Positions 6,287 to 9,013 of a stretch of 9,013 bases of DNA are shown here, one piece after another. A program made the translations under genes and the position numbers. Source of the DNA: Verrucomicrobiota bacterium (GTDB lineage Bacteria > Verrucomicrobiota > Verrucomicrobiia > Limisphaerales > UBA8199). Location: the NCBI GenBank assembly GCA_026397855.1, contig JAPLUA010000484.1:1-9013 (forward strand), read 5' to 3'. The notes under the pieces are model-generated. The model saw nothing but the letters and a program-made list of their open reading frames with translations, did not search any database and was not told the origin of the DNA. Positions within the stretch are counted from its first letter, which is position 1. Each line of letters opens with the position of its first letter.

Positions 6287-7704
6287 CTAACAGAAAAAGC
6301 CAGGTACTGATCGTGGACGACGAGCCGGCAATCTGCCAGTTGATCTCCCATTTGTTAGAGCAGGAGGGACTTATACCGCTGGTGGCGCTGGACGGAAAGA
6401 CAGCCCTGCAACAACTTCGTGCGGCATCGCCCGACATGCTGATTGTGGACCTCAAGCTGCCCGACCTGGACGGGCTGGAAATCCTGCGCCAGGCCAAAGC
6501 GCTGGACGAGGATCTGCCCGTGGTGATTTTGACCGCCCATGCGAAAGTTCCCGGGGCCGTCGAGGCCATGCGGGCCGCCGCTTTCGATTATCTGGCCAAA
6601 CCCTACGATCACGAGGATCTGGTCCGGGTAGTCCACCGCGCTTTGGCCGAACGGGAACTCAAGCTCAGGCTCAAGCAATTCAACCGCCAAACAAACGCCA
6701 ACCACGATCTCACCGAGATCATGGGGCCGAGCAAGGCGATTGGGGGGCTGATTGCCGACATCAACCGCGTCGCCAAATCCAACTTCAACGTGGTCATCGT
6801 CGGGGAAACCGGCTCCGGCAAAGAGGTTGTGGCGCAAGCGATTCACGGGGCGGGCCCGCGCGCCAAAGGCCCTTTTGTGCCGGTGGATTCCGGCGCGATA
6901 CCCGAGACGCTCTTTGAGGCTGAATTATTCGGGCATGAAAAGGGGGCGTTCACTGGCGCGATCGGCCGCAAGCCCGGCCGGTTTGAAGTGGCTAGCGGCG
7001 GCACGCTGTTCCTGGACGAGATTTTGAACCTGCCGCTCAGCGCCCAGGCAAAAGTGCTGCGGGCGCTGCAAGAAAAGTCCTTTTGCCGCGTCGGCGGCAC
7101 GCAACCGATCAAGACCGACGTCCGGGTACTGGCAGCCGGCAATCTGGATTTGGATGAGGCCGTCGCGGCAGGGCGGTTCCGGGCAGACTTGTTCTATCGG
7201 CTGAGCGAGTTCACGCTCCGGATTCCGCCGCTGCGCCAGCGCAAGGAGGACATCCTGTATTTGGCGAAGCGGTTCCTGGATTTGACCAACCAGGAGTTGA
7301 AGAAAGCGGTGCTCGGATTTTCGGAGCCGGCGATCCAGGCGCTGCTTAATTACAACTGGCCGGGGAATGTCCGGCAACTACGCTCGACCATCCGGCGATC
7401 CGTGCTGCTGGCCCGCGACGTGGTGACGGAGCAACATCTGGATATTCTCCAGGAGGAACATGATGCGGGGCGGTGTGTGGTGCCGCCCACACATGGGGGG
7501 ACGGTCACGCCTGCCACCGGGCTGTCGCTCAAGACCATCGTGGCGCAAAGCACGACGGCCGTGGAACGTGAGATCCTGCTGCAAACCCTGCGTCAAACCG
7601 GGGGCAACAAAGCCAAGGCCGCCCGACTCCTCCAGATTGATTACAAGACGATTCAGTCAAAGATCAAACAATACGGAATTATTCCCAATCAAGGAACATT
7701 ATGA
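6283..7704 (+). CDS. NtrC-family sigma-54-dependent response regulator
   Basis: The 473-residue protein has the full NtrC layout. The receiver domain (~6-120) has acidic pocket D12-D13, phospho-acceptor D56 (LIVDLKLPD), T84 and K106. The AAA+ sigma-54 interaction domain (~145-375) has Walker A GETGSGKE (174-181), an intact GAFTGA loop (221-226) that contacts sigma-54, Walker B LFLDE (D245-E246) and the FRADLFYRL region. A Fis-type helix-turn-helix ends the protein (~425-470, GGNKAKAARLLQIDYKTIQSKIKQYGI). It should activate sigma-54 promoters by ATP hydrolysis after phosphorylation. No sensor kinase is in the window. It overlaps genes on both sides by 4 bases, so it is made with the unknown protein and the Hsp20. 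Its targets are not visible; an NtrC-like regulator is known in some gas-vesicle clusters, which is a possible but unproven role. Confidence 0.93.
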   Translation: MTNRKSQVLIVDDEPAICQLISHLLEQEGLIPLVALDGKTALQQLRAASPDMLIVDLKLPDLDGLEILRQAKALDEDLPVVILTAHAKVPGAVEAMRAAAFDYLAKPYDHEDLVRVVHRALAERELKLRLKQFNRQTNANHDLTEIMGPSKAIGGLIADINRVAKSNFNVVIVGETGSGKEVVAQAIHGAGPRAKGPFVPVDSGAIPETLFEAELFGHEKGAFTGAIGRKPGRFEVASGGTLFLDEILNLPLSAQAKVLRALQEKSFCRVGGTQPIKTDVRVLAAGNLDLDEAVAAGRFRADLFYRLSEFTLRIPPLRQRKEDILYLAKRFLDLTNQELKKAVLGFSEPAIQALLNYNWPGNVRQLRSTIRRSVLLARDVVTEQHLDILQEEHDAGRCVVPPTHGGTVTPATGLSLKTIVAQSTTAVEREILLQTLRQTGGNKAKAARLLQIDYKTIQSKIKQYGIIPNQGTL

Positions 7705-8222
7705 AAAAGAAGACTCCGGATAAGAATGAACCCGCAGGCGAAGCTGGCGCCCGCTTTGGCGGCATCCTGTCAGGACTAACCGGCCTGGTGGAAAAGCTCA
7801 ACGAACTGGCGGAAACCGGCGCGGAGCTGCGGCGCGGCGGCGAGTTTCAAGGCGGCGGCCAGGAGCGCAAAGGCATTTACGGATTCACAATGAAGGTTGG
7901 CCTGGGCGACCAGGGAACCCGCATCGAGCCGTTCGGCAATATCAAGACCGACAAAACCACCGGCAAGGCGGTAGTGGAGGAAGTCCGGGAACCGGTCGTG
8001 GACCTGTTCGAGGAGAAAGACCATCTCCTGATCGTGGCCGAGCTGCCGGGGATCCGGGCCGCCGACGTGAAGCTCGATGTGAAGGATGACGTGCTGACCA
8101 TTACGGCGGCCAAAGGCGACAAGAAGTACCGCAAAGAGGTGCTGTTGCCTGGCAGCTACCCGAAAGCGAAGATGCGCCTCTCGTGCAACAATGGCGTGCT
8201 GGAAATCAAGTGCCACAAATGA
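7701..8222 (+). CDS. Hsp20/alpha-crystallin small heat-shock protein, GvpH-like
   Basis: The 173-residue protein starts at ATG 7701, overlapping the regulator's stop; AGGA (7692-7695) is five bases upstream. A Lys-rich start is followed by a helix (GGILSGLTGLVEKLNELAETGAEL, ~20-42), a Gly-rich linker, and the block GIYGFTMKVGLGDQGTRIEPFGN (~58-80). The alpha-crystallin domain fills ~95-173 (VREPVVDLFEEKDHLLIVAELPGI... ending NNGVLEIK, the GVL motif at 165-167). There is no I-x-I tail beyond it, so classical large-oligomer assembly may differ. The N-terminal block plus a terminal crystallin domain resembles Hsp20-type proteins I know from bacterial gas-vesicle loci (GvpH-like). The role is probably ATP-independent holding of client proteins, perhaps handing them to the AAA ATPase encoded next, 14 bases downstream. 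Confidence 0.85.
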   Translation: MKKKTPDKNEPAGEAGARFGGILSGLTGLVEKLNELAETGAELRRGGEFQGGGQERKGIYGFTMKVGLGDQGTRIEPFGNIKTDKTTGKAVVEEVREPVVDLFEEKDHLLIVAELPGIRAADVKLDVKDDVLTITAAKGDKKYRKEVLLPGSYPKAKMRLSCNNGVLEIKCHK

Positions 8223-8236
8223 CGGCCGCCTGACCT

Positions 8237-9013
8237 ATGGACAAACCCGAATCCTTGCAACTGAAACTCAAAGTAACGGAGGCCATCGGCAAAGACGTGG
8301 GCCGGGCTCTCGCGCGCATGGGGCCGGAGGACTTGGAGCAGCTCCAGGTGGCCATTGGCGACACCGTCGAAATTGCCGGCAAACGCGCCACGGTTTGCAA
8401 AGTGATGCCGGCCTACAAGGAACTTCGGGGCCAATCCCGAGTGCAACTGGACGGCCTCACCCGCGAAAACGCCGGGGCTGCGCTGGACGAGTTCGTTCAG
8501 GTGAAGAAAGTGGCCGTCCGCCCGGCCCAGCGCATCGGGTTGACGCCGCTGACGATTGCGCCCGACGCCCGCGACCTGCAATACATCGGCAGTTTGCTGG
8601 ACGGACTGCCGGTCCAGGCCGGGGACCGGATTCGCGCGGTGTTGTTCGGCAGCCGCTCCGCTGATTTCAAGGTGGAGAACACGACGCCCCGCGGGCCGGT
8701 GCTAATTAATCCCACGACCGAACTAGTGGTGGGCAAAGCAGAAGTCAAGGAGCGCGCCACGGTGGCGGTGCCTTACGAAGACATCGGCGGCCTGAAGCCC
8801 CAACTGCACCGCATCCGGGAAATGATTGAGCTGCCGCTTCGCTATCCCGAAGTGTTCGAGCGGCTTGGCATCGGCGCGCCCAAGGGCGTGCTGCTGCACG
8901 GTCCGCCCGGGTGCGGCAAGACGCTCATCGCACGGGCCATCGCACACGAAACCGAGGCCAATTTCTTTGCCGTGAGCGGGCCGGAAATCATCCACAAATT
9001 CTACGGCGAGAGC
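8237..9013 (+). CDS. CDC48/VCP-like AAA ATPase, N-terminal part (3' truncated by window)
   Basis: ATG at 8237 opens a frame that runs 259 codons to the window edge. The N-terminus (LQLKLKVTEAIGKDVGRALARM... LQVAIGDTVEI... VQLDGLTRENAGAALDE, ~5-95) is the double-psi barrel of CDC48 N-domains, followed by a CDC48_2-type subdomain (~100-170). The first AAA module starts at PYEDIGGL (179-186), with Walker A GPPGCGKT (222-229) and pore loop KFYGES (254-259). Aromatic pore residues (F-Y) resemble archaeal VAT more than animal p97 D1, which fits direct protein threading. Walker B, any second AAA ring and the C-terminus are outside the window. It is a cytoplasmic hexameric unfoldase by family. Only 14 bases separate it from hsp20 and there is no strong ribosome site, so it is likely in the same operon. 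Confidence 0.93.
   Translation, partial: MDKPESLQLKLKVTEAIGKDVGRALARMGPEDLEQLQVAIGDTVEIAGKRATVCKVMPAYKELRGQSRVQLDGLTRENAGAALDEFVQVKKVAVRPAQRIGLTPLTIAPDARDLQYIGSLLDGLPVQAGDRIRAVLFGSRSADFKVENTTPRGPVLINPTTELVVGKAEVKERATVAVPYEDIGGLKPQLHRIREMIELPLRYPEVFERLGIGAPKGVLLHGPPGCGKTLIARAIAHETEANFFAVSGPEIIHKFYGES

Noticed and set aside
8191..8664. Plus-strand frame starting inside hsp20
   Set aside because: It overlaps the well-supported CDC48-like frame and its translation is Arg/Gly-rich with no domain.

Overview
The window comes from a bacterial chromosome with high G+C, and all genes look bacterial. The secreted GH84-type and five-bladed-propeller glycosidase-like genes, a glycine-cleavage gene and a CDC48-type AAA ATPase with an alpha-crystallin partner would fit the PVC group (Verrucomicrobiota/Planctomycetota). 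That placement is inference from gene content, with no marker gene in the window to settle it.

Layout. (1) Bases 1-195 are the C-terminal end of glycine dehydrogenase (GcvP) on the + strand. (2) A convergent minus-strand gene (192-980) for a small SAM-methyltransferase-like protein shares a TTAA with it, so the two stop codons overlap. (3) A + strand pair for two predicted exported carbohydrate-active proteins follows. The first is a GH84-like beta-N-acetylglucosaminidase whose reading frame breaks near 3165-3168, so its last ~140 residues lie in another frame (to 3585). The second is a five-bladed beta-propeller protein of the GH32/GH43/GH130 kind (3582-5189), coupled to the first by an ATGA overlap. 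(4) A 380-base non-coding stretch (5190-5570) holds an 8-bp inverted repeat, four 11-bp tandem repeats, a nested stem-loop and a good extended -10 promoter. (5) A tightly packed + strand operon runs off the right edge: an unrecognised conserved-looking protein (5597-6286, perhaps starting at an ATA at 5585), an NtrC-type sigma-54 response regulator (6283-7704), a GvpH/Hsp20-like small heat-shock protein (7701-8222) and a CDC48/VCP-like AAA ATPase (8237->9013, cut by the window).

How they may work together. The two glycosidase-like proteins probably act outside the cytoplasm on GlcNAc-containing or related glycans. The second operon combines a phospho-regulated activator, an Hsp20 chaperone and an unfoldase-type AAA ATPase. 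From general knowledge this grouping is reminiscent of accessory genes in some bacterial gas-vesicle clusters, and the Hsp20 looks GvpH-like, but no gvpA or other structural gvp gene is visible here. The most interesting items are the unknown first gene of this operon with its odd start, the repeat-rich leader before it, and the frameshift in the GH84 gene.
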